Below are positions 1 to 8,897 of a stretch of DNA of 64,000 nt, in pieces. The notes under the pieces were generated by a model. The model made no database searches and was not told the DNA's origin. It worked only from the letters and a program-made list of their open reading frames with translations. Both the position numbers and the translations under genes were made by a program. The DNA is from Nonomuraea fuscirosea (GTDB taxonomy: Bacteria; Actinomycetota; Actinomycetes; Streptosporangiales; Streptosporangiaceae): positions 296,365-360,364 of the forward strand of contig NZ_PVNG01000013.1 in NCBI RefSeq assembly GCF_003001935.1, written 5' to 3'. Position 1 is the first letter of the stretch; each line of letters begins with the position of its first letter.

Positions 1-765
1 AACATGGTCCGCGACTTCAAGTCCCGTGGCGTGCCGATCGACTGCGTCGGCCTGCAGTCGCACTTCAACGGCAACAGCCCCTACAACAGCAACTACCGCA
101 CGACCATCCAGAGCTTCGCCGCGCTGGGCGTCGACGTGCAGATCACCGAGCTGGACATCCAGGGCGGCTCGGCCACCACGTACGCCAACGTCGTCAACGA
201 CTGCCTGGCGGTGCCGCGGTGCACCGGCATCACGGTCTGGGGCGTGCGCGACACCGACTCCTGGCTCGGCTCCGGCGCCAGCGCGCTGCTCTTCGACGGC
301 AACGGCAACAAGAAGGCCGCCTACACCGCGGTGCTGAACGCGCTCAACGGCGGCACCACGACGCCGCCGCCCGGCGGCGGCGACGAGGGGCAGATCAGGA
401 GCTCGGCCTCCGGCCGCTGCGTGGATGTGACCAATGCCGGCACCGCCGACGGCACCGCGGTGCAGCTGTGGGACTGCAACGGCCAGAGCAACCAGCAATG
501 GGAGCAGACCTCGTCCGGTGAGCTGCGGGTCTACGGCAACAAGTGCCTGGACGCCGCCGGTTCCGGCAACGGCGCCCGGATCCAGATCTACTCCTGCTGG
601 GGCGGCGACAACCAGAAGTGGCGGGTCAACTCCGACGGCACGATCGTGGGCGTCCAGTCCGGGCTCTGCCTCGACGCCGTCGGCGGCGGCACCGGCAACG
701 GCACGGGCCTGCAGCTCTACAGCTGCTGGGGCGGCAGCAACCAGAAGTGGACCTACACCGCGTGA
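1..765 (+). CDS. GH10 endo-beta-1,4-xylanase, C-terminal part, with CBM13 (5' end outside window)
   Basis: This is the tail of a secreted xylanase that cuts the xylan backbone. The frame is open to the left window edge, so the start lies outside. The first ~115 residues match the end of a GH10 barrel: the segment VQITELDIQ carries the GH10 nucleophile glutamate (about residue 50 of the visible part), and the conserved WGVRDTDSW stretch follows. A Thr/Pro/Gly linker then leads to a ricin-type beta-trefoil (CBM13) with three QxW repeats (NQQW, NQKW, NQKW). The gene is followed by a strong hairpin and a separately promoted LacI gene, so it is probably the last gene of its transcript. The family call is firm; the exact substrate is inferred from GH10. 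Confidence 0.9.
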   Translation, partial: NMVRDFKSRGVPIDCVGLQSHFNGNSPYNSNYRTTIQSFAALGVDVQITELDIQGGSATTYANVVNDCLAVPRCTGITVWGVRDTDSWLGSGASALLFDGNGNKKAAYTAVLNALNGGTTTPPPGGGDEGQIRSSASGRCVDVTNAGTADGTAVQLWDCNGQSNQQWEQTSSGELRVYGNKCLDAAGSGNGARIQIYSCWGGDNQKWRVNSDGTIVGVQSGLCLDAVGGGTGNGTGLQLYSCWGGSNQKWTYTA

Positions 766-825
766 GTTGTTCCCCCGGCTGATCGCCCTCCGCTGAAGAA
801 CAACGGGTTCCGGCCCCTGAAGACA

Positions 826-868
826 GCGGCCACCCCCGTCCGCACCGGGAGCGGACGGGGGTGGCCGC
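826..868 (+). terminator. Rho-independent-type hairpin after the GH10 gene
   Basis: A perfect 18 bp inverted repeat (826-843 with 851-868) with a 7 nt loop lies about 60 bp after the xylanase stop codon. It lacks a long T run, as is common in high-GC actinomycetes. Confidence 0.8.
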
Positions 869-941
869 ACGCCATGCCCGCGCCACCCGTCGGTGACCGC
901 ACGGCGTGCCCGCGCCACCCGACCGTCCCGCATCCCCTGAC

Positions 942-947
942 TAGACT
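942..947 (+). promoter_or_regulatory. Possible -10 box of a leaderless promoter
   Basis: TAGACT ends 6 bp before the ATG of the LacI gene at 954, and no Shine-Dalgarno sequence precedes that ATG. This is the usual spacing of actinomycete leaderless transcripts. No convincing -35 box is visible. Confidence 0.4.
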
Positions 948-953
948 GCGGCC

Positions 954-1970
954 ATGACCACGGAGTCGTCCCCTCTCACCATCGCCCAGCTCGCCGAGCT
1001 GGCCGGAGTCTCCACCGCGACGGTCTCCAAGGTCGTGAACGGCCGCGCCGAGGTGTCGTCCAAAACCCGCGCCGCCGTCGAGGAGCTCATCAGCCGGCAC
1101 GGCTACCGCCGCCAGCGCCGCCGCTCCACCCCGACGGCCCTGGTGGAGCTGGTCTTCCACGCCCTCGAAGGCGACTACCCGGTCGAGATCACCAAGGGCG
1201 TGACGAACGTCGCGCGCGAGCACGACCTCACGGTCGGCATCTCCGACCTGCGCCGCGACCAGCCCACCACGGACGCCTGGCTGGAGGGCGTGCTGCGGCG
1301 CCGCCCGAGCGGCGTGATCGCCGTGTTCTCCGGCCTGGCCGAGATCCAGCACGAGCAGCTCGCCCGCCGCGAGATCCCGCTGGTCCTGCTCGACCCGGCG
1401 GACGTGCCCAGCGGGAACATCCCCTCGGTCGGCGTCGGCAACTGGAACGGCGGCCTCACCGCCACCCGTCACCTCCTCGAACTCGGGCACCGCCGCATCG
1501 CCATCATCACCGGCCCCGACGCCGCCCTGTCCAGCCGGGCCCGGCTCGACGGCTACCGCACCGCCCTCGACATGGCCGGCCTGCCCGTCGACCCCGAGCT
1601 CATCGGCCGCGGGGACTTCCTCATCGAGGGCGGCCTGGCGGCGGCGCACCGCATGCTCCGCCTGCCCGACCGGCCCACCGCCATCTTCGCCACCAACGAC
1701 GGCCAGGCCATCGGCGCCTACCACGCGGCCCACCAGCTCGGCCTGCGCATCCCCGGCGACCTCAGCGTGGTCGGCTTCGACGACATGCCGTCGGTGCGAT
1801 GGGCGATCCCGCCGCTGACCAGCATCCGCCAGCCGCTGACCGCCATGGCCGCCGCCGCCACGACCATGCTGCTGGCGCTGGCCCAGGGCGAGCCGCCGGC
1901 GCAGAACCGGGTCGAGCTGGCCACGGAGCTCGTCGTCCGCGCCAGCACCGCCCCGCCCCCGGCCGTCTGA
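954..1970 (+). CDS. LacI-family transcriptional regulator
   Basis: A 338-residue sugar-responsive repressor of standard LacI length. The N-terminal HTH (residues ~8-55) shows IAQLAELAGVSTATVSKVVNG with the hinge helix after it. The rest is a periplasmic-binding-protein-like effector domain ending in the typical VVGFDDMPSVRW and TSIRQPL motifs. It converges on the CUT1 importer at 1984-5247, so it probably senses that importer's substrate, likely a xylo-oligosaccharide. The start at 954 fits a leaderless transcript. Its target is inferred; the palindrome at 5366-5379 is the best candidate. Confidence 0.9.
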   Translation: MTTESSPLTIAQLAELAGVSTATVSKVVNGRAEVSSKTRAAVEELISRHGYRRQRRRSTPTALVELVFHALEGDYPVEITKGVTNVAREHDLTVGISDLRRDQPTTDAWLEGVLRRRPSGVIAVFSGLAEIQHEQLARREIPLVLLDPADVPSGNIPSVGVGNWNGGLTATRHLLELGHRRIAIITGPDAALSSRARLDGYRTALDMAGLPVDPELIGRGDFLIEGGLAAAHRMLRLPDRPTAIFATNDGQAIGAYHAAHQLGLRIPGDLSVVGFDDMPSVRWAIPPLTSIRQPLTAMAAAATTMLLALAQGEPPAQNRVELATELVVRASTAPPPAV

Positions 1971-1983
1971 GCCGGCCTCCCGG

Positions 1984-2868
1984 CTACCGCAGGCCGCCGA
2001 CGGACAACCCGCCCCGCCAGTGCCGCTGGAGGCTGAAGAAGGCGATGACGAGCGGGACGACCGACACGAGCGCGCCCAGGATGATCAGGCTCCAGAGTGA
2101 GGTGCTGCCCGCGTTGTTGGCCGACGCGATGCCCTGCCAGAGGCCGAGCCCGACGGTGACGGGGAAGAGCCGGTTGTCCGACAGCATGGCGAGCGGCAGG
2201 AAGTAGTTGTTCCACGAGGCCACGGCCGACAGGAGCAGGACCGTGACCACCGCGGGCCGCATCAGCGGAAAGGCGACCTGGAGGAACGTGCGTATCTCGC
2301 CCGCGCCGTCGGCCCGCGCCGCGTCCAGGATCTCGTCCGGGACGGCGTCGCGCGCGTAGACGTGCATCAGGTAGACGCCGAACGGGTTGAGCAGGGAGGG
2401 GAGGATCACCGCCCAGATCGTGTTGGTCAGGCCGAACTCGGAGAACATCACGAAGGTGGGGATGACCAGGGCCGTCGCCGGCACCATCAGCGCGCCGAGC
2501 ACGAGCGCGAAGCTGAAGCGCCGGCCGGCGAAACGGTATTTGGCGAACCCGTAGCCGGCCATGACGGCCAGGACCGTGGCGCCGATCCCGCCCGCGAAGG
2601 CGTACAGGGTGGAGTTGAGTATCCACTTGCCGTAGATGCCGTTGTCGTAGGTGAACAGCTGCTGCAGGTTGCCGAGGTAGTCGATCCGGTCGGCGAACCA
2701 CAGGGTGTTGCCGCCGCCGAACAGGCCGGGCGCGTCCTTGGAGCTGTTGACGATGACCCACCAGAACGGCACGAGGAAGTACACGACCAGGAAACCGAGC
2801 AGCACCTGCAGGGGCAGGTGGCGTTGCGGCCGGCGGCGGACGCCGGCGCGGGAGCGGGCATTCGTCAC
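1984..2868 (-). CDS. Carbohydrate ABC transporter permease (MalG type, CUT1)
   Basis: An inner-membrane permease of 294 residues, the second membrane subunit of a sugar importer. An early membrane helix (FLVVYFLVPFWWVIV) is followed by several more, and the EAA loop reads DAARADGAGEIRTFLQVAFP. I chose the GTG at 2868 because its start overlaps the stop of the upstream permease by 4 bp (GTGA); the frame stays open further upstream but encodes no recognisable protein there. It forms an operon with the genes at 2865-3794 and 3877-5247. No ATPase is encoded nearby, so a shared MsiK-type ATPase is expected. Confidence 0.9.
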   Translation of the reverse strand: MTNARSRAGVRRRPQRHLPLQVLLGFLVVYFLVPFWWVIVNSSKDAPGLFGGGNTLWFADRIDYLGNLQQLFTYDNGIYGKWILNSTLYAFAGGIGATVLAVMAGYGFAKYRFAGRRFSFALVLGALMVPATALVIPTFVMFSEFGLTNTIWAVILPSLLNPFGVYLMHVYARDAVPDEILDAARADGAGEIRTFLQVAFPLMRPAVVTVLLLSAVASWNNYFLPLAMLSDNRLFPVTVGLGLWQGIASANNAGSTSLWSLIILGALVSVVPLVIAFFSLQRHWRGGLSVGGLR

Positions 2869-3794
2869 AGGAAGCTCCTCCGCTTGCGGGTGAAGAACAG
2901 GAAGGCGTAGACGCCGACGAAGACGATCCCGCCGAGAGCGAAGGAGATCGCTGATCCGTAGTTGAAGTTCGCCAGGGCGAACGCCTGCTGGTAGGCGTAC
3001 ATGTTGGGGGTGAAGTCGGGGCTGATCGTGCCGGCCGCGAGGGAGCGCAGGATCTGTGGTTCGTTGAAGAACTGCAGGGTGCCGATGAGCGAGAAGACCA
3101 GGATCAGCAGCAGCGCCGGCGCGATCAGCGGGATCTTGATGCGCAGGGCGATCTGCCACTTGCCGGCGCCGTCCATGCGGGCGGCCTCGTAGAGCGCGGG
3201 GTCGATGCCCTGGAGCGCCGCGTACAGGATGATCATGTAGTAGCCGGCCCACTGCCAGGTGACGATGTTGACCAGGCCGTAGAAGATCAGGTTGCCGCCG
3301 AGGAAGTCGGGCGGGGTGGCGCCGAACAGGCCGAACAGGTCGGAGAGCGGCCCGAAGCTCTTGCTGTAGAGGAATCCCCACATGACGGCGCCGATGACGG
3401 TCGGAATCGCGTACGGGAGGAAGATCATGAGACGGGAGAAACGGGCGAACAGGGAGGTCACCGCATCCAGGATCAGGGCCATCGCGAGCGCGATGATGAT
3501 CTGCAAGGGGATGGAGACCAGCGAGAAACGGATGACGAACCACGACCCGGACAGGAAACTCGGGTCGGTGAAGGCTTTCACGTAGTTGTCGAAGAGGACG
3601 AAACTGGTGCCGCCGATCAGCTTCTTCTGGAAGAGGCTGAGATAGAGCGCGTACGCGAGCGGCGCGATGAGCAGGGCGAGGAACACGATCCCGAACGGCC
3701 CGACGAAGAGCCATCCCATCACGTGCTCGCGCAGGCGCGCCTTGCCGGGCGTCCTGGGCTTGTCTCGGGTGCTCGGCGCACTCTTGTCGATCAT
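2865..3794 (-). CDS. Sugar ABC transporter permease (MalF type, CUT1)
   Basis: The first membrane subunit of the importer, 309 residues. It has six or so helices, beginning with a cytoplasmic basic N-terminus and LFVGPFGIVFLALLIAPLAYAL. The EAA motif reads EAARMDGAGKWQIALRIKIP. The start is placed at the ATG at 3794 (MIDKSAPS); further upstream the open frame runs into the binding-protein gene and shows no family similarity. It lies 82 bp after the binding-protein gene and is translationally coupled to the next permease. Substrate is inferred from the cluster (xylan fragments). Confidence 0.9.
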   Translation of the reverse strand: MIDKSAPSTRDKPRTPGKARLREHVMGWLFVGPFGIVFLALLIAPLAYALYLSLFQKKLIGGTSFVLFDNYVKAFTDPSFLSGSWFVIRFSLVSIPLQIIIALAMALILDAVTSLFARFSRLMIFLPYAIPTVIGAVMWGFLYSKSFGPLSDLFGLFGATPPDFLGGNLIFYGLVNIVTWQWAGYYMIILYAALQGIDPALYEAARMDGAGKWQIALRIKIPLIAPALLLILVFSLIGTLQFFNEPQILRSLAAGTISPDFTPNMYAYQQAFALANFNYGSAISFALGGIVFVGVYAFLFFTRKRRSFL

Positions 3795-3876
3795 GAGGGT
3801 CAACCTGGACTCCCGGTAGGTGGATGCTGGGGGGTCGCGGGTGGGCCGCCCGGTGCGGGACGGCCCACCCCGCGGG

Positions 3877-5247
3877 TCACTGAACGGTGAAGCCCTGTTC
3901 CTTCGCGTACTTCGCCACGTCCTCCTGCACCCGGTCGGCGGCCTGCGCACCGGTGACGGAGCCTTCGATGAGCGCGCTGACCTGCTTGGTCATGGCGTCG
4001 AAGTAGTACTGGCCGAACGGGCTGTAGGTGACGCCCTTGTAGGCGTTCGCGGCGGGGACGTAGACCTCCTTGTTGGCCTGCTGGCCGTCGAAGAAGTCCA
4101 CCTTCAGGTTCACGAACTCGGGATCGTTGAGCGCCTGGAGGTTGAGCGGGAAGATGATCTGGTTGGTCCAGCCGTGGGTGAGCGACTCCTTGTCGGCGTA
4201 CAGGCCGAAGGCGGCCTTCGCGGCGAGTTCGGGGTTCTTGGACTGGCTTGTCACGGAGAAAGCGGATCCGCCCCAGTTCACCTGCACCGGGTTGGCGGCA
4301 TCCCACTGCGGGAGGGGCGCGACGGCGAACTTCCCGGTGTCCTCGCCCTTGCCGACGCCGGCGCCGGTGAGGTAGCCGGGCGCCCAGGCGGCCGAGATGT
4401 ACGTGGCGTACTTGCCGTTGATCACGCCGGAGATGTACTCGGGGGTGAACTGGTCCTGTGTGCCGACCAGCCCGTCCTTCGCCAGCCGGCCCCAGTAGTC
4501 GAGCACGTCCTTGGAGGCCTGGTCGTTGAGCTTGACGCCGATGGAGCTCTGCTGCGCCGGATCGTAGGTGAAGGGGGCCGCGCCCTTCTGGATCTGCAGC
4601 GCCATGGTGAGGGCCGACACGTTCGCGGCGAAGTCGCCGAACGCCGGGCCGCCGGCGTCCTTGACCTTCTTGGCCGCCTCTTCGTACTCGGCCCACGTCT
4701 TCGGCGGCTTGATGTCGTACTTGTCGAAGATGTCCTTGCGGTAGATCATCGCCATCGGGCCGCCGTCGACGGGCACGCCGTAGACGGCGTCGCCGACGGA
4801 GACGTCCTTCCAGGCGCCCTCGCTGTAGTTGGCCTTGGCCGCGTCGTAGCCGTACTTCTTGATGTCGACCAGCGCGTTCTGGATCTGGAAGGTCGGGATC
4901 CGGTCCATCTCGATCATGATCACGTCGGGTGCGCCGGTGCCGGCCGAGATGGAGGTCTGGAACTTGTCGTACTCGTCGCTGCCCTGGCCGACGTTCGTCC
5001 AGCAGACCTGAACCTCGGCGTTCTGCTTGTTGAAGTTGTCGACGACGAGCTGCATGTTGGGGTACCAGCCCCACATCGTCACGACCGGCAGGTCCTTCTT
5101 GGGGATCGTGTTCGTGCAGTTGCTCGCGCCGCCGCCGCTCGCGGTGGTCGGGCCGCCCCCTCCTCCGCCGGAGGAGCAGGCCGTGAGCGCGGTCGCGGCG
5201 GCCAGCACGGCCACCGCGGCAGAGAACCGGTTCATTTTCATTCGCAT
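3877..5247 (-). CDS. Extracellular sugar-binding lipoprotein of CUT1 importer
   Basis: A family-1 solute-binding protein of 456 residues that delivers oligosaccharides to the two permeases downstream. The signal peptide ends in a lipobox (LTAC, then a Ser/Gly-rich tether), so it should be lipid-anchored outside the membrane. The mature part has typical CUT1 segments: VVTMWGWYPN near the start, GAPDVIMIEMD, and VYGVPVDGGPMAMIYRKD. An AAGGGA Shine-Dalgarno site precedes the ATG at 5247; a second ATG three codons later is also possible. It heads the three-gene operon, and a LacI-type palindrome lies about 120 bp upstream. Confidence 0.92.
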   Translation of the reverse strand: MRMKMNRFSAAVAVLAAATALTACSSGGGGGGPTTASGGGASNCTNTIPKKDLPVVTMWGWYPNMQLVVDNFNKQNAEVQVCWTNVGQGSDEYDKFQTSISAGTGAPDVIMIEMDRIPTFQIQNALVDIKKYGYDAAKANYSEGAWKDVSVGDAVYGVPVDGGPMAMIYRKDIFDKYDIKPPKTWAEYEEAAKKVKDAGGPAFGDFAANVSALTMALQIQKGAAPFTYDPAQQSSIGVKLNDQASKDVLDYWGRLAKDGLVGTQDQFTPEYISGVINGKYATYISAAWAPGYLTGAGVGKGEDTGKFAVAPLPQWDAANPVQVNWGGSAFSVTSQSKNPELAAKAAFGLYADKESLTHGWTNQIIFPLNLQALNDPEFVNLKVDFFDGQQANKEVYVPAANAYKGVTYSPFGQYYFDAMTKQVSALIEGSVTGAQAADRVQEDVAKYAKEQGFTVQ

Positions 5248-5365
5248 ATTTCCCTTGCGGATCGCGGCGCACGGGGGTCGTGCGCCGCCGTGGAGACCGG
5301 GCGATCGGGCGGGAACGGGACCCGGGTGGCGAGCACCCGGGCCCCGTCCGTCGCGCCGATCCTCA

Positions 5366-5379
5366 TGTGAGCGCTAACA
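5366..5379. promoter_or_regulatory. LacI-type operator palindrome
   Basis: TGTGAGCGCTAACA is a 14 bp near-perfect palindrome with the central CG typical of LacI-family sites. It lies between the esterase stop (5429) and the binding-protein start (5247). It shares the core TTAGCGCTAACA-type sequence with the perfect palindrome at 40719-40734, which suggests one repressor acts on both. Confidence 0.72.
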
Positions 5380-5428
5380 GCACGCCCAGGCGGATCTCGC
5401 TCAGCGCTTGCGGCTCAGCGTTGGACGA

Positions 5429-7567
5429 TCAGCGCTTGAACAGGCGCGGAGCGAGATCGATGAGGTTCTTCTGCCACACGTCCCAGCCGTGCGGCCCGGG
5501 GGTGACCCCGTCGAACTCGTAGCGGATGCCGAGCGTGTTCAGGGTGTCCAGGGACGCCATGAACGACGGGTAGACGAAGTCCGTCCGGTCGCCGACGTAC
5601 AGGCGCAGCAGCCTGGTGCCGTCGTTGATCGCCTGCGCGTCGACGCCGGCGCCGCTGCCGAACCCGGCCGAGAAGGCCGCGACGTAGGCGAACTGGCCGG
5701 GGTTCGCCTTGAGCATCCCGAACGTCTGCCCGCCGCCCATCGACAGACCGGCGAGGGCCTGCCGCGAGGGGTCGCTGGAGACGTTGTAGTGCTCGCGGGC
5801 CGCCGGTGCGAGGTTCTCCAGCAACTCCTTGTTGAAGTCGGACACGTTGCCGTTGCCCATCACGACCACCATCGGCACCAGGTTCCCGTCCAGGAAGTGG
5901 TGGTCGAGGATCTGCTTGGCCCGGCCCATCTCCACCCAGTCGGTGTAGTTCTGGCCGCCACCGTGCTGGAGGTAGAAGACGGGGTACGGCTCCGCGCGCT
6001 CCGGGTCGTAGCCCGGCGGGGTCCAGACCAGCGCGGTCCGGTCCTCGTTCGCGACGGCGCTCCGGTACGTCAGGCGCTCGACCTCGCCGCCCCGCCCCGC
6101 GGGCACGTCCGTGACCATGCGGGCCCGCTCACCGGCGACCAGGAAGGTGCTCCAGGTCGGCTCGGTGGTCACCTTCGTCGGGTTCGACACGTCCTTGACC
6201 GAGGTGCGGTCCACGATCAGCCGGTAGTAGTAGAACCACGGGTCGAGCGGCCCCACGGTCACCCGCCAGCGGTCACCGGCACGCGTCATCGGCACGCGCA
6301 GCCAGCTACCGCCCGGCGCCCAGTTCGCCCAGACCTTGACGTTCTGCGCGTTCTGGAAGTCCGTCGTCGTCTCGAAGGTGACGAAGCCGTCCTTGGTCAC
6401 GAACGGCGTCGGCGTGGTGCCCGGCGCCGGCGGGGTGAACTCGCCCTTCAGCCGCCCGTGCCCGGCGCTCGGGCCGTGGTCGCGCACCTTGCGGAACAAC
6501 CGCGGCACGAAGTCGGCGAGGTTCTCCTGCCAGGCGTTCCAGTTCGCCCCGGCGTCGGGGTTGACCCCGTCGAACTCGTAGCCGACGCGGGCGCGGTCCA
6601 GCGCCTTCGTCAGGCGGACGGTCGCGTTGTACGCGGGGTCCGTCACGTTGCCGGTGTACAGACGTACCAGCTTGACCTGGCGGTTGTCCGCCTTCACCTC
6701 CGTCAGGAGACCCGAGAACGAGCCGGCGTAGGCGTAGCGGGACGGGCGGGCCAGCGCGGCCCGCAGCGCCCGCGCGCCGCCCTCGGCCACTCCGGCGATC
6801 GCCTGGTGCGCCGGGTCGCGGTGGACGCGGTAGCGGTCGGCGACCGCCTTGCGCAGGTCCTCGCCGACCGCCGCGCCGCCGTCACTGATCACGACCACCA
6901 TCGGCTCCATGGCCCGCCGGATCGTCAGGTTGTCGAGGATCTGCCCGGCCCGGCCGAGGTCGAGCCAGTCGGTGGCGCTCACGCCGTCGCCCGGCTGCAG
7001 GAACAGGACGGGGTAGGGCTTTCTGGCGGTGTATCCCGGGGGCGTCCAGACCAGGGCCTTGCTCCCGGCGCCGTAGGTCAGGGTGTCGATCGTGCCACGC
7101 TGCCCCTCGGGCGCGTCCGCCAGCGGGCGCGCCGCGTCTCCGGCCACGAAGAAGGTGCTCCGGAGCGGGTCGGACGCCACAACGGTGCTGTTCGTCGGGT
7201 CCTTGAGCCCCTTGGTGTCATCGCCCGTGACCCGGTACGAGTACAGCCCGGGCTTGAGCGGGCCGAGGACGCCCGACCAGGCGTCGCCCCGCCGGGTGAG
7301 GCCGAACTCCGCCCGGGTGGACGAGGGGCCGAAGTTGCCCTCGATGGCGACCTGCGACACCGGGCCCACAGCGGCCTCGACGGCGGCCACCGGAACGGTG
7401 AAGGACGCGTAGCCGTCCTCGGAGACCGTCAGCCACGGCGTGTCCGCCGCCGCCGGCCCCGGCACGAGCAGCACCGCCGCGATCGTCAGGAGCGCGGCGG
7501 TGATCGCGGCGAGCCCGCGCCCGCCGCTCTGTGGGTGTGACCTGCCGTGATAGCCTAAAAATGGCAT
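5429..7567 (-). CDS. Secreted tandem esterase (CE1/esterase D-like), first lobe degenerate
   Basis: A secreted 712-residue protein made of two copies of an E-set-like domain plus an alpha/beta-hydrolase esterase domain, like carbohydrate esterases that deacylate xylan. A signal peptide with an AAD-type cleavage site is visible. The second copy keeps the nucleophile elbow GLSMGGG and a candidate catalytic histidine in TPGPHGW. The first copy reads GVAEGGA at the elbow (Ser to Ala) and NPDAGAN where the His should be, so it is probably inactive. The ATG at 7567 is chosen because an AAGGGAG site lies 7 bp upstream. It is not obviously in an operon with the LacI gene upstream, since a hairpin separates them. 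Acetyl versus feruloyl substrate cannot be told from sequence. Confidence 0.85.
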   Translation of the reverse strand: MPFLGYHGRSHPQSGGRGLAAITAALLTIAAVLLVPGPAAADTPWLTVSEDGYASFTVPVAAVEAAVGPVSQVAIEGNFGPSSTRAEFGLTRRGDAWSGVLGPLKPGLYSYRVTGDDTKGLKDPTNSTVVASDPLRSTFFVAGDAARPLADAPEGQRGTIDTLTYGAGSKALVWTPPGYTARKPYPVLFLQPGDGVSATDWLDLGRAGQILDNLTIRRAMEPMVVVISDGGAAVGEDLRKAVADRYRVHRDPAHQAIAGVAEGGARALRAALARPSRYAYAGSFSGLLTEVKADNRQVKLVRLYTGNVTDPAYNATVRLTKALDRARVGYEFDGVNPDAGANWNAWQENLADFVPRLFRKVRDHGPSAGHGRLKGEFTPPAPGTTPTPFVTKDGFVTFETTTDFQNAQNVKVWANWAPGGSWLRVPMTRAGDRWRVTVGPLDPWFYYYRLIVDRTSVKDVSNPTKVTTEPTWSTFLVAGERARMVTDVPAGRGGEVERLTYRSAVANEDRTALVWTPPGYDPERAEPYPVFYLQHGGGQNYTDWVEMGRAKQILDHHFLDGNLVPMVVVMGNGNVSDFNKELLENLAPAAREHYNVSSDPSRQALAGLSMGGGQTFGMLKANPGQFAYVAAFSAGFGSGAGVDAQAINDGTRLLRLYVGDRTDFVYPSFMASLDTLNTLGIRYEFDGVTPGPHGWDVWQKNLIDLAPRLFKR

Positions 7568-7688
7568 GCGAAAACTCCCTTGATGGTCGGCCACGGTTGA
7601 AGCCCGGGCGGCCGGCCGGATGTCTACGGTGGATCCTCAGTGGCGGTGTTCGCACCTCCCATTCCGTCGTCGGGGTCGTCAGCTTGCC

Positions 7689-7720
7689 CACCTGACGTTC
7701 GTTGCCGCGAGCGTCAGGTG
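7689..7720 (-). terminator. Hairpin after the LacI gene
   Basis: CACCTGACG (7689-7697) pairs perfectly with CGTCAGGTG (7712-7720) around a 14 nt loop. It lies about 45 bp past the stop of the leftward LacI gene and before the esterase start, so it probably ends the regulator transcript. Confidence 0.55.
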
Positions 7721-7762
7721 CGCCGGGACGCCATACCTCACGGTGACGTCACGATCACAGGA

Positions 7763-8770
7763 CTAGCCTGGTGCGGCGGTGGAGCCGCGCACCACCAGGC
7801 GGGTCGGGAGCACGACCCGGCGCGGGCCCTCCCAGTCGCCACGCACCAGCGACATGAGCATGCGCGCGGCCTCGTTCCCGAGCCGGTACATCGACTGGTC
7901 CACGGTGGTCAGCCTCGGCTCGGCCAGCGCCGACTCGGGGATGTTGTCGAAGCCGGCCACCGACAGGTCGCCCGGAACGCGGAGCCCCAGCTCCCCGGCG
8001 ACCTCCAGGGTCTTCAACGCCATCCCGTCGCTGGCCGCGAAGACGGCCGTCGGCCGGTCGGGCCGCTCCAGCAGCGCACGCGCGAGCGGGGCCGCCGAGT
8101 CGGGGTCGAAGCTCCCCCGCGCGATCAGCCGCGGGTCGATCGGCACGCCGGCCTCGGCCAGCGCCGTGCGATAGCCCTGCTCGCGTGACCACGCGGCCTC
8201 GATGCCGGCCCGGCCGGCGATGAAGCCGATGCGCCGATGCCCGAGGCCGAGCAGGTGCTCGACCACCGCGGTGGCGCCCGCGAAGTTGTCGGCCGTCACC
8301 GACGGCGCCTCCGAGCCTCGCGCCGGATCGATGACCACGACCGGCGTGCCGCTGCGCACCTCGCGCGAGGGCGTGACCACGATGCAGCCGTCGGTGAGCG
8401 TGCCCGACAGGCGGGCCAGGTGCCGCTGCTCCCAGCCGTCGGAGTAGGTGCCGTAGAGGTCGCTGTTGGCGTAGACGATCAGATCGAAACCCGACTGACG
8501 CAGGGCGTCCATCACCCCTTTCAGCACCTCGGCGGTGTAGGACTGGAAGCTGTGGGTGACCAGCCCCAGGACGTTGGTCCGGCTGCTGCGCAGGCTCGTG
8601 GCCACCAGGCTCGTCTCGTAGCCGAGCTGCTCGATGGCCGCGCGGACCTGTTCGACGGTGCTCGCCCTGACGCCGTAGCGCCGGTTCACCACCCGCGAGA
8701 CGGTCGCCGTGGAGACTCCCGCCAGCCGGGCGACATCACTCATCGTCACCGGAGCGCCGCCGTCGGCCAT
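7763..8770 (-). CDS. LacI-family transcriptional regulator
   Basis: A 335-residue repressor with the HTH at residues ~9-55 (TMSDVARLAGVSTATVSRVVN) and a sugar-binding core ending in VAGFDNIPESALAEPRLTTV. GGTGAGG lies just before the ATG at 8770. A second ATG at residue 10 (MSDVARLAG) is possible but has a poorer ribosome site. It lies upstream of the esterase on the same strand and back-to-back with no partner, so its targets are unclear. A weak LacI-like palindrome about 20 bp upstream suggests autoregulation. Confidence 0.88.
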   Translation of the reverse strand: MADGGAPVTMSDVARLAGVSTATVSRVVNRRYGVRASTVEQVRAAIEQLGYETSLVATSLRSSRTNVLGLVTHSFQSYTAEVLKGVMDALRQSGFDLIVYANSDLYGTYSDGWEQRHLARLSGTLTDGCIVVTPSREVRSGTPVVVIDPARGSEAPSVTADNFAGATAVVEHLLGLGHRRIGFIAGRAGIEAAWSREQGYRTALAEAGVPIDPRLIARGSFDPDSAAPLARALLERPDRPTAVFAASDGMALKTLEVAGELGLRVPGDLSVAGFDNIPESALAEPRLTTVDQSMYRLGNEAARMLMSLVRGDWEGPRRVVLPTRLVVRGSTAAPG

Positions 8771-8790
8771 GGTGCCTCACCAATTGCAAT

Positions 8791-8804
8791 CGTTATCGGT
8801 TACG
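8791..8804. promoter_or_regulatory. Possible LacI-type operator
   Basis: CGTTATCGGTTACG is an imperfect palindrome with a central CG, flanked by TGCAA and TTTGCA arms (8785-8810), just upstream of the LacI start at 8770. It is consistent with an autoregulatory site. Confidence 0.45.
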
Positions 8805-8897
8805 TTTGCAGGCGCCAAGTTAAGCGAAGTCGATCCTGGAAACAAGGGCTTTTCGGCTGGATGTTCTTGGGGTAGAGACATGACCGAATCCTTCTGT

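Noticed and set aside
1970..1985. Short hairpin AGCCGG-CCGGCT between the convergent LacI and permease genes
   Set aside because: Only 6 bp and overlapping the stop codon region; too weak to call a terminator.
2869..3714. Longer permease reading from 3714 into the gene at 1984
   Set aside because: The extra part lies wholly within the preceding permease gene in another frame and is Arg/Pro-rich without helices.
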